Position numbers and translations under genes: made by a program. Positions 13,787-21,608 of a stretch of DNA of 22,478 bases are shown here, piece after piece. This DNA comes from CALAED01 sp937891035 (GTDB lineage: Bacteria; Actinomycetota; Actinomycetes; Streptosporangiales; Streptosporangiaceae): positions 1 to 22,478 of the forward strand of contig DASQSZ010000080.1 in the NCBI GenBank assembly GCA_035642125.1, given 5' to 3'. The notes below the pieces were generated by a model, which saw only the letters and a list, made by a program, of their open reading frames with translations, made no database searches and was not told where the DNA came from. Numbering within the stretch: position 1 is the stretch's first letter; each line of letters begins with the position of its first letter.

Positions 13787-13806
13787 TGGCTACCGATGGG
13801 TAGCCA
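13787..13806 (+). promoter_or_regulatory. Inverted repeat TGGCTACC/GGTAGCCA in the mce leader
   Basis: TGGCTACC (13787-13794) and GGTAGCCA (13799-13806) form a perfect 8-bp stem with a 4-base loop. The related CTACGGTAG sits 14 bases upstream. Either two half-matched operator sites or an RNA hairpin in the 5' leader is possible. Confidence 0.45.
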
Positions 13807-13881
13807 TGGGCTAGTGGCGGACAGCGACAACGACTCCCGTACAGGGTTCCGGATTCCCCCCGGCCGGACGAAGGGTTGCAC

Positions 13882-14976
13882 GTGGGCGTCGAGATCAGGG
13901 TCGAAGGATTGACCAAGGCCTTCGGACGTCAGGTCATCTGGGATGACGTATCGCTAACGATGCCCGCCGGCGAGATCTCCGTCCTCCTCGGTCCCTCCGG
14001 CACCGGCAAGTCGGTCTTCCTCAAGACGCTCGTCGGCCTGCTGCGCCCCGAGCGCGGGCACATCTGGATCGGCGACCGCGACCTGCCGCACCTGTCGGAG
14101 CATCTGCTCTACGAGACGCGCAAGCTGTTCGGCGTCCTCTTCCAAGATGGAGCCCTGTTCGGCTCCATGAACCTCTTCGACAACATCGCCTTTCCGCTGC
14201 GCGAGCACACCAAGAAGTCCGAAAGCGAGATCAGGCGAATCGTCATGGAGAAGATGGAGATGGTCGGCCTGATCGGCGCCGAGCGCAAGCTCCCCGGCGA
14301 GATCTCCGGCGGCATGCGCAAGCGGGCCGGGCTCGCCCGCGCCCTCGTCCTCGACCCGGAGATCATCCTCTTCGACGAGCCCGACTCCGGTCTCGACCCG
14401 GTCCGCACGTCCTACCTCAACCAGCTGATCGTCGACCTGAACGCCGAGACCGAGGCGACCTTCCTCATCGTCACCCACGACATCAACACCGCCCGTACCG
14501 TCCCCGACAACATCGGCCTGCTGTTCCGGCGCGAGCTCATCATGTTCGGCCCGCGCGAGATGCTGCTGTCCAGCGACGAGCCGGTCGTCCGGCAGTTCCT
14601 CAACGCGCGCAAGCACGGCCCGATCGGCATGTCGGAAGAAAAGGACATCTCCGAGCTCGAGGCAGAGGCGAAGATGGGCCAGGACCCGGGCCGGCTGCCG
14701 CCGATCCCGCCGCAGCTGATGCCGAGCGACGGCCGGGTGCGGCGCACCCAGCAGCCGCCGGGCGCTTGGCTGCGCGAGCACGGCATCACCCCGCCACCCG
14801 GGTCGTTCATCGACGATGTCGGCCGCAACTGGGTCGAGGAGTGGCCGCGTTACGTCGCATCGAAGGCGGCGCCCACGGCGCCCAGCCCGCACGTGGCCGA
14901 CGCCTGGGCCTCAGACGGCCCGGGACGGTCCGGCGGGACCGGCGGGACCGGAGGCTCGGGAGGCGCGCGACGATGA
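13882..14976 (+). CDS. mkl: ABC transporter ATPase of the Mce/Mla lipid transport system (Mkl/MlaF-like)
   Basis: The 364-residue ATPase powers Mce lipid import on the cytoplasmic face. The nucleotide-binding domain covers about residues 4-245. It has Walker A GPSGTGKS (37-44), the Q-loop LFQDGALF, signature ISGGMRKRAGLARAL, Walker B ILFDEPDSGLDP and the switch His in VTHD. A C-terminal extension of about 120 residues (PPGAWLREHGITPPPGS..., Gly-rich end) resembles the extension of mycobacterial Mkl, where it is thought to regulate the complex. GTG 13882 is chosen because GAAGGG lies six bases upstream; TTG 13876 is less likely. The stop overlaps the permease start by ATGA. It is the first gene of a probable nine-gene operon. 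Confidence 0.95.
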   Translation: MGVEIRVEGLTKAFGRQVIWDDVSLTMPAGEISVLLGPSGTGKSVFLKTLVGLLRPERGHIWIGDRDLPHLSEHLLYETRKLFGVLFQDGALFGSMNLFDNIAFPLREHTKKSESEIRRIVMEKMEMVGLIGAERKLPGEISGGMRKRAGLARALVLDPEIILFDEPDSGLDPVRTSYLNQLIVDLNAETEATFLIVTHDINTARTVPDNIGLLFRRELIMFGPREMLLSSDEPVVRQFLNARKHGPIGMSEEKDISELEAEAKMGQDPGRLPPIPPQLMPSDGRVRRTQQPPGAWLREHGITPPPGSFIDDVGRNWVEEWPRYVASKAAPTAPSPHVADAWASDGPGRSGGTGGTGGSGGARR

Positions 14977-15830
14977 CGACGCCCACCCGGCGCCGGCGGG
15001 CCGGCCGGCGGGGGGCGGCGCGGAGCAACGGGGGTCCGGGCGCGCTCCTGCGGTTCACCGACGGCGCCACCAACCTCGCGATCAAGGAACCGGGGCGATT
15101 CTTCGCCCTCACCCTCGACACCTTCCGTGCCACGTTCAAATGGCCGTTCCAGTGGCGCGAGTTCATCCAGCAGGCCTGGTTCATCGTGAGCGTGACCGTG
15201 GTGCCGACCGCGCTGGTCGCGATCCCGTTCGGGGCCGTGCTCTCGCTCCAGGTCGGCGGACTCATCCGGCAGCTGGGCGCCCAGTCCTTCACCGGATCCA
15301 CCGCCGTGGTCGCGATCGTCCGCGAGGCGGCGCCGATCGTCACCGCGCTGCTCATCGCCGGTGCGGCGGGCTCGGCGATGTGCGCCGACCTCGGCGCCCG
15401 TAAGATCCGCGAGGAGATCGACGCGATGGAGGTGCTCGGCATCAACCCGCTGCACCGGCTCGTCGTGCCGCGCATGCTCGCCTGCGCGTTCATCGCCTTG
15501 TTCCTGAACGGCCTGGTCTCGGTCGTCGGCATCGCCGGCGGATACGTGTTCAATGTGATGCTCCAGGGCGGCACCCCCGGCGCCTACCTGGCCTCCTTCA
15601 ACGGCCTTGCCCAGTTGCCCGATCTCTACCAGGCCGAGATCAAGGCCTTCTGCTTCGGGATCACGGCGGGGCTCGTCGCCGCGTACAAGGGGCTCGGCGC
15701 GAAGGGCGGACCCAAAGGTGTGGGCGACGCGGTCAACCAGACCGTCGTCATCACCTTCATGCTCTTGTTCCTCGAGAACTTCCTGCTCAGCACGCTGTAC
15801 TTCCAGTTCGTCCCGCAGAAGGGGATGTGA
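14973..15830 (+). CDS. yrbEA: Mce-associated permease YrbE (MlaE family), first paralogue
   Basis: The 285-residue membrane protein has five or six hydrophobic segments and the MlaE-family loop GSAMCADLGARKIREEIDAM followed by EVLGINPLHRLVVPR (about 130-165), which contacts the ATPase. The Arg-rich N-terminus is cytosolic. Two YrbE proteins form the inner-membrane dimer that, with Mkl, passes lipids from the MCE tube. ATG 14973 overlaps the ATPase stop by 4 bases. A longer open frame upstream is out of frame with the ATPase and is not used. The product precedes a second, divergent YrbE, as in all mce operons. Confidence 0.95.
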   Translation: MTTPTRRRRAGRRGAARSNGGPGALLRFTDGATNLAIKEPGRFFALTLDTFRATFKWPFQWREFIQQAWFIVSVTVVPTALVAIPFGAVLSLQVGGLIRQLGAQSFTGSTAVVAIVREAAPIVTALLIAGAAGSAMCADLGARKIREEIDAMEVLGINPLHRLVVPRMLACAFIALFLNGLVSVVGIAGGYVFNVMLQGGTPGAYLASFNGLAQLPDLYQAEIKAFCFGITAGLVAAYKGLGAKGGPKGVGDAVNQTVVITFMLLFLENFLLSTLYFQFVPQKGM

Positions 15831-15835
15831 TCGGC

Positions 15836-16684
15836 ATGAGCGCGCGCCGAAGCACCCTGCGGGCGGCGAGCCGGGCCGCCTCCGCGCCGCTGGACCGGTT
15901 GGACGATTTCGGCCACCAGATCTCCTTTTACGCGCGTACGTTCGCGTGGGTCGGCCGGGCCGTGCCGCGCTATCGCACCGAGGTCATGCGGCTGCTGGCC
16001 GAGGTCAGCCTCGGCACCGGCGGCCTGGCCGTCATCGGCGGCAGCGCGATGATCGTCGCCTTCATGACGTTCTTCACCGGCACCGAGGTGGGGCTGCAGG
16101 GCTACAACGCGCTCAACCAGATCGGCTCGGCGGCCTACACCGGTTTCGTCTCCTCTTACTTCAACACGCGCGAGCTGGCGCCGCTGGTCAGCGCGCTGGC
16201 GCTGTCCGCCACGGTCGGGTGCGGCTTCACCGCCCAGCTCGGCGCGATGCGGATCAGCGATGAGATCGACGCCCTCGAGGTCATGGCCGTGCCGTCGCTG
16301 CCCTTTTTGGTGACGACCCGGCTCGTCGCCGGGCTGCTCGCGGTCATCCCGCTGTACGTGATCGGGCTGCTGGCGTCGTACGGCGCGACCCGGACGATCG
16401 TCACGGTCTTCTTCGAACAGTCAGCCGGCACCTATGACCACTACTTCGGGTTGTTCTTGCCCCCCTACGACATCTTGTGGTCGTTCGGCAAGGTCCTGAT
16501 CTTCGCGACGATGGTCATGCTGATCCACTGCTACTACGGCTACCACGCGAGCGGCGGGCCGGCCGGCGTCGGCGTCGCGGTCGGCCGGGCGGTGCGGACC
16601 AGCATCGTGGTCGTCAACATCGCGGACCTCATGCTCGGGCTGGCCATCTGGGGCGCCACCACGACCGTACGGATCGCGGGGTGA
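15836..16684 (+). CDS. yrbEB: Mce-associated permease YrbE (MlaE family), second paralogue
   Basis: The 282-residue permease pairs with the first YrbE protein. It has membrane segments at about 60-85, 120-145, 165-195 and 235-275. The conserved loop GCGFTAQLGAMRISDEIDAL plus EVMAVPSLPFLVTTR (about 130-165) is the counterpart of the ATPase-contact loop. ATG 15836 is preferred, with AAGGGG (15819-15824) 11 bases away. GTG 15827 overlaps the previous stop but is too close to that site. The next gene begins six bases after the stop, or overlaps it if GTG is used. Confidence 0.93.
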   Translation: MSARRSTLRAASRAASAPLDRLDDFGHQISFYARTFAWVGRAVPRYRTEVMRLLAEVSLGTGGLAVIGGSAMIVAFMTFFTGTEVGLQGYNALNQIGSAAYTGFVSSYFNTRELAPLVSALALSATVGCGFTAQLGAMRISDEIDALEVMAVPSLPFLVTTRLVAGLLAVIPLYVIGLLASYGATRTIVTVFFEQSAGTYDHYFGLFLPPYDILWSFGKVLIFATMVMLIHCYYGYHASGGPAGVGVAVGRAVRTSIVVVNIADLMLGLAIWGATTTVRIAG

Positions 16685-16689
16685 GCGGC

Positions 16690-18012
16690 ATGACCGGTGG
16701 GACCGGCATGACCGGCGGGGCCGGACCGACCAGGCGCCGGCCCGGGGTCCGGCTTGGGCCGCGCGTGCGCTTCCGGCTCTATGGCGTGATCTTCTTGCTC
16801 GTCGTCGGGCTGCTGCTCGCGCTCACGGTGGCGCTCTACCAGAAGCGGTTCACCCCCGTCGTGCACGTGACGCTGCACAGCGACCGCGCGGGGCTGCAAC
16901 TGCTGCCGCGCTCGGACGTCAAGGTGCGCGGACTGATCGTCGGCGAGGTGCGGACCATCCGGGCGACCGGCGCCGGCGCGTCGCTCGGCCTTGCGATCAA
17001 CAAGGACAAGGCGCCGCTGATCCCCGGCAACGTCTCGGCGCGGCTGCTGCCCAAGACGCTGTTCGGCGAGAAGTACGTCGACCTCGTGCTGCCCCAGCGG
17101 CCCGGCCCCATCATCCACGAGGGCGCCGTGATCGCCCAGGACCGGTCGCAGACCGCCATCGAGATCGACAAGGTGCTCGACGACCTGCTCCCGCTGCTGC
17201 AGGCGGTCAAACCGGAAAAGCTCAACGCGACGCTCAACGCGCTGGCCACCGCACTGCAGGGCCGCGGCGATCAGATCGGCCGCGACGCCGAACAGCTGGA
17301 CGCGCTACTGCGCAAGTACAACCCCAAGCTGCCGACGATCGTGCACGATCTCGACGCGCTGGCCGACGTCTCCGACGTCTACAGCGCGGCCGCGCCCGAC
17401 CTGCTCCAGGTGCTGCGGAATCTCAACGTGACCAACGCGACCGTTGTCGCCAAGCAGGGCGCGATCGAAGAGCTGATCCCCGCGGTCACCGGCCTGGCCG
17501 ACCGGGGCAGGCGGTTCGTCGACGCGAACGCCCCCAAGCTGGTCGGGGTCAACATCGCCACCCGGCCGGCCCTGGAGTTGCTCGCGACCTACTCGCCCGA
17601 GTTCCCCTGTGTGTTCAAGGGCCTCGTCGCCCTGCGGCCACGTATCGAGGAGGCGGTGGGCGGCGCGAACCCCAACGTCAACATCACCCTCGAGATCGTC
17701 AAGCCGCGCCCGCCGTACAAGAACCCCCTCGACCTGCCGGAGCTGAAGGACTTCCGTGGCCCGCGGTGTTATGGCCTGCCCAACCCCCCGGTGCCCTTCC
17801 CCGAGTTCACGGTGCTCGACGGCACCCAAGACGACGTGTGGTGGCGTGGCCGCGGGATGTCCGGGGTGTTCGTCCAGCCGGGCATGAGTGACGAGCAGTC
17901 GATCAAGGGCCTGATCGGCCCGCTGACCCGCACCCCGGCCGGCCAGGTCTCCGACTCGTCCGTCCTGCTGTGGGATCCGCTTTTCCAGGGATCGGTGGTG
18001 ACGATGCGATGA
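16690..18012 (+). CDS. mceA: MCE-family protein, MceA position
   Basis: The 440-residue protein has a Gly/Thr-rich cytosolic N-terminus and a membrane helix at about 29-50. The MCE domain covers about 57-135 (VTLHSDRAGLQLLPRSDVKVRG, IVGEVRTI, LFGEKYVDLVLP), followed by a long alpha-helical region (about 150-330). The C-terminal segment typical of the A subunit ends WDPLFQGSVVTMR. The six MCE proteins form a hexameric tube across the envelope that carries lipids to the permeases. ATG 16690 follows GGGGTGAG (16678-16685); GTG 16681, overlapping the yrbEB stop, would add three residues. The length is close to mycobacterial MceA (about 450). Substrate specificity (fatty acid or steroid) cannot be read from the sequence. 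Confidence 0.93.
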   Translation: MTGGTGMTGGAGPTRRRPGVRLGPRVRFRLYGVIFLLVVGLLLALTVALYQKRFTPVVHVTLHSDRAGLQLLPRSDVKVRGLIVGEVRTIRATGAGASLGLAINKDKAPLIPGNVSARLLPKTLFGEKYVDLVLPQRPGPIIHEGAVIAQDRSQTAIEIDKVLDDLLPLLQAVKPEKLNATLNALATALQGRGDQIGRDAEQLDALLRKYNPKLPTIVHDLDALADVSDVYSAAAPDLLQVLRNLNVTNATVVAKQGAIEELIPAVTGLADRGRRFVDANAPKLVGVNIATRPALELLATYSPEFPCVFKGLVALRPRIEEAVGGANPNVNITLEIVKPRPPYKNPLDLPELKDFRGPRCYGLPNPPVPFPEFTVLDGTQDDVWWRGRGMSGVFVQPGMSDEQSIKGLIGPLTRTPAGQVSDSSVLLWDPLFQGSVVTMR

Positions 18013-18019
18013 CGAAGGG

Positions 18020-18173
18020 CGCGAGGCGAGCGAGGAGGGGAGCGCGACCATGAGCTTGGAGCGGCGAGCCGACGAGCGAGTGGAGTGGCCGGCCGTTTCC
18101 GCGCGGAGCGCCTTGGTCCGGTCGTCGGTCCGGTCGTCCGCGAGGCGAGCGAGGAGGGGAGCGCGACCATGAG
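18020..18173 (+). repeat. 35-bp exact direct repeat carrying SD and ATG, two copies 119 bp apart
   Basis: An identical 35-base unit lies at 18020-18054 and 18139-18173. It contains GAGGAGGGGAGCG (a strong ribosome site) and ends GACCATGAG. The second copy supplies the start of mceB (ATG 18169). Between the copies are a GGCCGGCC palindrome (18087-18094), a TCCGCGCGGA palindrome (18098-18107) and a 12-bp tandem repeat GGTCCGGTCGTC (18115-18126, 18127-18138). The whole looks like a duplicated or inserted cassette of about 119 bp. Confidence 0.95.
18050..18172 (+). CDS. Possible 40-codon Arg-rich mini-ORF preceding mceB
   Basis: The ATG of the first repeat copy opens a frame of 40 codons (MSLERRADERVEWPAV..., then Arg/Ser-rich), ending at TGA 18170-18172 in ATGA overlap with the mceB start. 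It has the same ribosome site as mceB. It could be a coupling leader, a by-product of the repeat, or not translated as a functional protein. There is no similarity I recognise. It is reported because the ribosome site and clean overlap make translation likely, not because a function is known. Confidence 0.3.
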   Translation: MSLERRADERVEWPAVSARSALVRSSVRSSARRARRGARP

Positions 18174-19200
18174 GACGCGAGCCGCTTCCGTCAAGCTATT
18201 GATCTTTGTCGTCGTCACGACGTTGGCGACCGGCATGCTGGCTGTGACGATCGCCAACACCCGGTTCACCGACAGCCGCACCTACAAGGCGATCTTCACC
18301 GACGCGGCGGGCCTGCTGGCCGGCGACGACGTGCGGGTGGCCGGCGTACAGGTGGGCGAGGTCAAAAAGATCGAGCTGTACCAGGGCCGGCTGGCCGAGG
18401 TCACGTTCACGCTGGCCAAGGAGGGCACCTTCAGCGCCGGGCTGCCACGCTCGACGCTGGCGCAGATCCGCTACCGCAACCTGATAGGACAGCGGTACGT
18501 CAGCCTGTCCGAAGGGCCCGGCACTCCGGGCGACCTGCTCCCGCGCGACGGCACGATCCCGGTGGCGCAGACCCGCCCGGCGCTCGACCTGACCACCTTG
18601 TTCAACGGCTTCCGCCCGCTGTTTCGCGTGCTCGAGCCGGGCGACGTCAACAAGCTCGCCTTTCAGATCGTGCAGACGCTGCAGGGCGAGGCCGGGACGG
18701 TCAACAGCCTCCTGGCGCACGTGGCCGCGCTGACCAACTCCATCGCCGACCGCGACAAGATCATCGGGAACCTGATCGACAACCTCAACCAGGTGCTCGG
18801 CACGATCGACGAACGGCGGGTGCAACTCAGCCAGCTCATCTCCCAGCTGCAGGCGTTCGTCACCGGCGTGGCCGGCGACCGGCAGGCGATCTTCGACTCG
18901 CTGAGCGAGATCAACGACCTGACCGCCGTCACCTCCGATCTGCTGCTCGAGGCTCGGCCGTCGATCAAGAACGACATCGCCGGCCTCGGCAAGCTCGCCG
19001 ACACGCTCGCGGACAACGGCAAGACCATCGACAACGGTCTCCAGCGCACGCCGGATCGCCTGAACGAGCTGGTCAGAGCCTCCTCCTACGGCTCGTGGTT
19101 CAACTTCTACCTCTGCAGCTTCGACGCCAGGATCTCGCTGCCCGGGGGACCGGCGTTCCAGACTCCGACCGTCGTGAACGACAACGAGAGGTGCAAGTGA
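18169..19200 (+). CDS. mceB: MCE-family protein, MceB position
   Basis: The 343-residue protein has an N-terminal membrane helix (about 8-28), then the MCE domain at about 38-115 (YKAIFTDAAGLLAGDDVRVAG, VQVGEVKKIEL, RNLIGQRYVSLSEG). A helical region (about 160-310, many Asp/Leu/Gln heptads) precedes the B-type C-terminus containing YLCSFDARISLPGG. It forms part of the MCE hexamer. The start is the ATG in the second copy of the 35-bp repeat, with GGAGGGG about ten bases upstream. It is 156 bases after mceA, unlike the tight junctions elsewhere in the operon, because of the inserted repeat cassette. The gene appears intact. Confidence 0.94.
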   Translation: MRTRAASVKLLIFVVVTTLATGMLAVTIANTRFTDSRTYKAIFTDAAGLLAGDDVRVAGVQVGEVKKIELYQGRLAEVTFTLAKEGTFSAGLPRSTLAQIRYRNLIGQRYVSLSEGPGTPGDLLPRDGTIPVAQTRPALDLTTLFNGFRPLFRVLEPGDVNKLAFQIVQTLQGEAGTVNSLLAHVAALTNSIADRDKIIGNLIDNLNQVLGTIDERRVQLSQLISQLQAFVTGVAGDRQAIFDSLSEINDLTAVTSDLLLEARPSIKNDIAGLGKLADTLADNGKTIDNGLQRTPDRLNELVRASSYGSWFNFYLCSFDARISLPGGPAFQTPTVVNDNERCK

Positions 19201-19216
19201 TGAGGGGGGATTCGTA

Positions 19217-20287
19217 GTGCGCGTCCCCTTCAGGGAGCGGAACCCGGTTCCCATCGGGCTGGCGGGGCTGGCCGCGATCGTGCTCGCCCTCGTCGCGGTC
19301 ATGAACCTGTCCGGCGTCCCGTTCGTCGGCGGCGGGACGACCTACACCGCGGCGTTCGCCGAGGCGGCGGGGCTGCGCGAAAACGAAGAGGTGCGGATCG
19401 CCGGGGTCAAGGTGGGCAAGGTGACCGCGCTCGACCTGGAAGGCGACCACGTCAAGGTCACCTTTGAGGTGAACGACGACGTCCGGCTCGGCGAGTTGAC
19501 GCGCGCCGAGATCAAGATCAAGACGGTGCTCGGCTCGCATTACCTGTCGCTTGTCCCGCGCGGGCCGGGGCGGCAGGATCCGCACCGGCAGATCCCGGTC
19601 TCGCGCACGGCCACTCCCTTTGAGATCCTCCCCGCGGTGAGCCAGCTGAGCCAGCGGGTCCAGGCCATCGACGTCAAGCAGCTGGCCGCGTCGTTCGACA
19701 CGCTGTCGGCGACGTTCAAGGATTCCCCGGAAGAGGTGCGCGCGTCCCTGCGCGGCCTGCGCCGGCTGTCGGCCACGATCGCCTCCCGCGACGACCAGCT
19801 GCACCAGCTGGTCGGCCGGGCCAAGGACGTGACCCAGGTGCTGGCCGACCGCAACCAGCAGATCACCAAGCTGGTCGAGGACGCGGACGCGATCCTGCGC
19901 GCCGTGCGGGCCCGCCGCGCCGTCATCCACGAGCTGCTCATCAACACGGTGGCGCTGACCCAGCAGCTGAACGGCCTGATCGCCGACAATGAGGAACAGC
20001 TGCGCCCGGCGCTGGCCAACCTGCAGCGAGTCAACCGGATCTTGCTGAAGAACCAGGACAACCTGGACCGCATCCTCCAGCTGTGGGCGCCGTTCGCCAG
20101 GCAGTTCACCGATGCCGCCGGCACGGGCCGCTGGGTCGACAGCTACATCCAGAACCTGATCCCCATCCCCAACCACTTCGAGACCAGGCCGCAACCGGGT
20201 CAGCCGCAACAGCAGCGGCAACAGCCGGGGCGAGGCGGGTCACCGCCGGCTAGCCCGTCCGCCAACCCGTTGCCGTTCCTTCCATGA
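19217..20287 (+). CDS. mceC: MCE-family protein, MceC position
   Basis: The 356-residue protein starts at GTG 19217, seven bases after AGGGGGGA. It has an N-terminal membrane helix (about 12-31). The MCE domain covers about 40-120 (YTAAFAEAAGLRENEEVRIAG, VKVGKVTAL, VLGSHYLSLVPRG), followed by a coiled alpha-helical region (about 140-300). The C-terminus contains the C-type WVDSYIQNLIPIPN motif, then a Gln/Pro/Gly-rich tail of about 35 residues. It is a subunit of the Mce lipid-transfer tube. The mceB stop is followed by a second TGA (TGATGA) just upstream, and the junction is tight. Confidence 0.94.
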   Translation: MRVPFRERNPVPIGLAGLAAIVLALVAVMNLSGVPFVGGGTTYTAAFAEAAGLRENEEVRIAGVKVGKVTALDLEGDHVKVTFEVNDDVRLGELTRAEIKIKTVLGSHYLSLVPRGPGRQDPHRQIPVSRTATPFEILPAVSQLSQRVQAIDVKQLAASFDTLSATFKDSPEEVRASLRGLRRLSATIASRDDQLHQLVGRAKDVTQVLADRNQQITKLVEDADAILRAVRARRAVIHELLINTVALTQQLNGLIADNEEQLRPALANLQRVNRILLKNQDNLDRILQLWAPFARQFTDAAGTGRWVDSYIQNLIPIPNHFETRPQPGQPQQQRQQPGRGGSPPASPSANPLPFLP

Positions 20288-20297
20288 GTTCCGGTAG

Positions 20298-21608
20298 GTG
20301 AAGGTGTCGCGATCAACCATCCTCAGGGTCGGCGTCACGGTAGTCGTCGTGGCGCTGGTCGCGGCCGTCGTGGGGATCGCCTGGCCTGACTCGCCGAAGC
20401 ACCGGCTGACGGCCTACTTCGCCAGCACCGTCGGCCTCTACCCCGGGGCGGACGTGCGGATCCTCGGCATCCGCGTGGGCGAGGTCGAAAAGATCACCCC
20501 GGTCGGCCGCTCGGTACGGGTCGAGCTGACCTACGAGGCGAAGCGCAAGGTGCCGGCGAACGTCCAGGCGGTCATCGTCAACCAGTCGCTGGTCGCCGAC
20601 CGCTACGTCCAGCTCGCGCCGGTGTACCGCGGTGGCGCGGTGCTTGCGGACAAGGCGACGCTGCCGCTGACCCGCACGGTCACCCCGGTCGAGATCGACG
20701 ACATCTCGGGCAGCCTGAACAACCTCAACAAGGCGCTCGGGCCCAACGGCGCCAACGAGAACGGTTCCCTGTCGCGGCTGCTGCAGGTCGGCTCCGACAC
20801 CCTGAACGGCCAGGGCGACGACATCCGGGCCACCGTCAACAGCTCGGCCAAGGCGCTCAGCACATTGAGCGAGAACCGCAAGGACATCACGGCCAACATC
20901 GAGAACCTGCGCGTGATCACCCAGGCGCTGGCCGTCAACGACCGGCAGGTCCGCGACTTCAACGGCCACCTGTCCCAGGTGTCCGTCCAGCTCGCCGGCG
21001 AGAAGGAGGAGCTCGGCGCGGCGCTGCGCGCCCTCGGCCCGACCCTGCGCAACCTGGCCAGGTTCGTCAGGGGCAACCGCAGCCAGCTGGCCGCCAATGT
21101 CAGGCAGCTGGCGCAGATCACTTCGGTGCTGGTGAAGCAACGGGACAAGCTCGGCGAGTTCCTCACCACGGCGCCCGTGGGCCTCAGCAACCTGTCGCAC
21201 GCCTATGACCCGATCAGCGGCACGCTCAGCACCCGGACGGACCTTCGCCAGTTCGACAACCTGGCGATGTGGGTCTGCTCGCTGGCGTTCTCGCTCGGCA
21301 CGCCGCCCCAGCAGTGCGAGGCGCTGCTCGCGCCGATCAACCCGGTGGGCAAGGGCCTGGACCTGCTGCAGGGCGACCTGTCGTGGATCACCGCGCTCAC
21401 GACAACGTACAACCCGATCCCGCCGCCGCCCGACGCGTTCGGCCCGAACGGCCGGCCACCGTCGGACCAGGAGGACCAGTCCGGGCAGTCCGGGCAATCT
21501 AGTCAGTCGGGGCAATCGGCCTCGTCGACGGGTCAGCGCTCCGGCGAGGCTTCCGGGCAGGGCTCGGGAAGCGGGATAGGTGAGCTGCTGCCGGGAGGTA
21601 ACCCGTGA
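20298..21608 (+). CDS. mceD: MCE-family protein, MceD position
   Basis: The 436-residue protein starts at GTG 20298 (GTG 20304 is an alternative, two codons later). It has an N-terminal membrane helix (about 9-28) and an MCE domain at about 35-115 (LTAYFASTVGLYPGADVRILG, IRVGEVEKITP, SLVADRYVQLAP). Then come long helices (about 135-315) with repeated Asn/Leu/Gln pattern. The D-type region contains MWVCSLAFSLGTPPQQCEALL and two Cys that may pair. The tail (about 385-430) is low-complexity Ser/Gly/Gln (SGQSGQSSQSGQS), probably disordered. Its stop overlaps the next gene by GTGA, so translation is coupled. Confidence 0.94.
   Translation: MKVSRSTILRVGVTVVVVALVAAVVGIAWPDSPKHRLTAYFASTVGLYPGADVRILGIRVGEVEKITPVGRSVRVELTYEAKRKVPANVQAVIVNQSLVADRYVQLAPVYRGGAVLADKATLPLTRTVTPVEIDDISGSLNNLNKALGPNGANENGSLSRLLQVGSDTLNGQGDDIRATVNSSAKALSTLSENRKDITANIENLRVITQALAVNDRQVRDFNGHLSQVSVQLAGEKEELGAALRALGPTLRNLARFVRGNRSQLAANVRQLAQITSVLVKQRDKLGEFLTTAPVGLSNLSHAYDPISGTLSTRTDLRQFDNLAMWVCSLAFSLGTPPQQCEALLAPINPVGKGLDLLQGDLSWITALTTTYNPIPPPPDAFGPNGRPPSDQEDQSGQSGQSSQSGQSASSTGQRSGEASGQGSGSGIGELLPGGNP

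Larger units (their letters stand above)
13583..13881 (+). other. 300-base mce upstream regulatory region
   Basis: No gene is seen. The stretch is visibly less GC-rich than its surroundings (runs such as TATTTTC and CCTTTTTG). It holds a palindrome (13628-13640), a promoter candidate (13648-13677), CTACGGTAG (13765-13773) and a larger inverted repeat (13787-13806). A small minus-strand open frame crosses it but has no ribosome site or recognisable content. Confidence 0.6.

Noticed and set aside
13671..13916. Small minus-strand open frame in the mce upstream region
   Set aside because: It starts inside the ATPase gene, has no ribosome site and no family resemblance. The region is better explained as regulatory.
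14766..14972. Extended start of the first YrbE permease upstream of ATG 14973
   Set aside because: This part overlaps the ATPase C-terminal extension out of frame. The ATGA overlap at 14973 is the standard coupled start.
19100..20221. Long minus-strand open frames antisense to the mce genes
   Set aside because: They are continuous because stop codons are rare in GC-rich antisense DNA. They have no recognisable domains or ribosome sites, while the plus-strand genes are clear.
21460..21560. Ser/Gly/Gln repeat in the mceD tail as a possible CRISPR or tandem-repeat element
   Set aside because: It is short, imperfect and in frame within a coding region. It encodes a low-complexity tail, not an array of spaced repeats.
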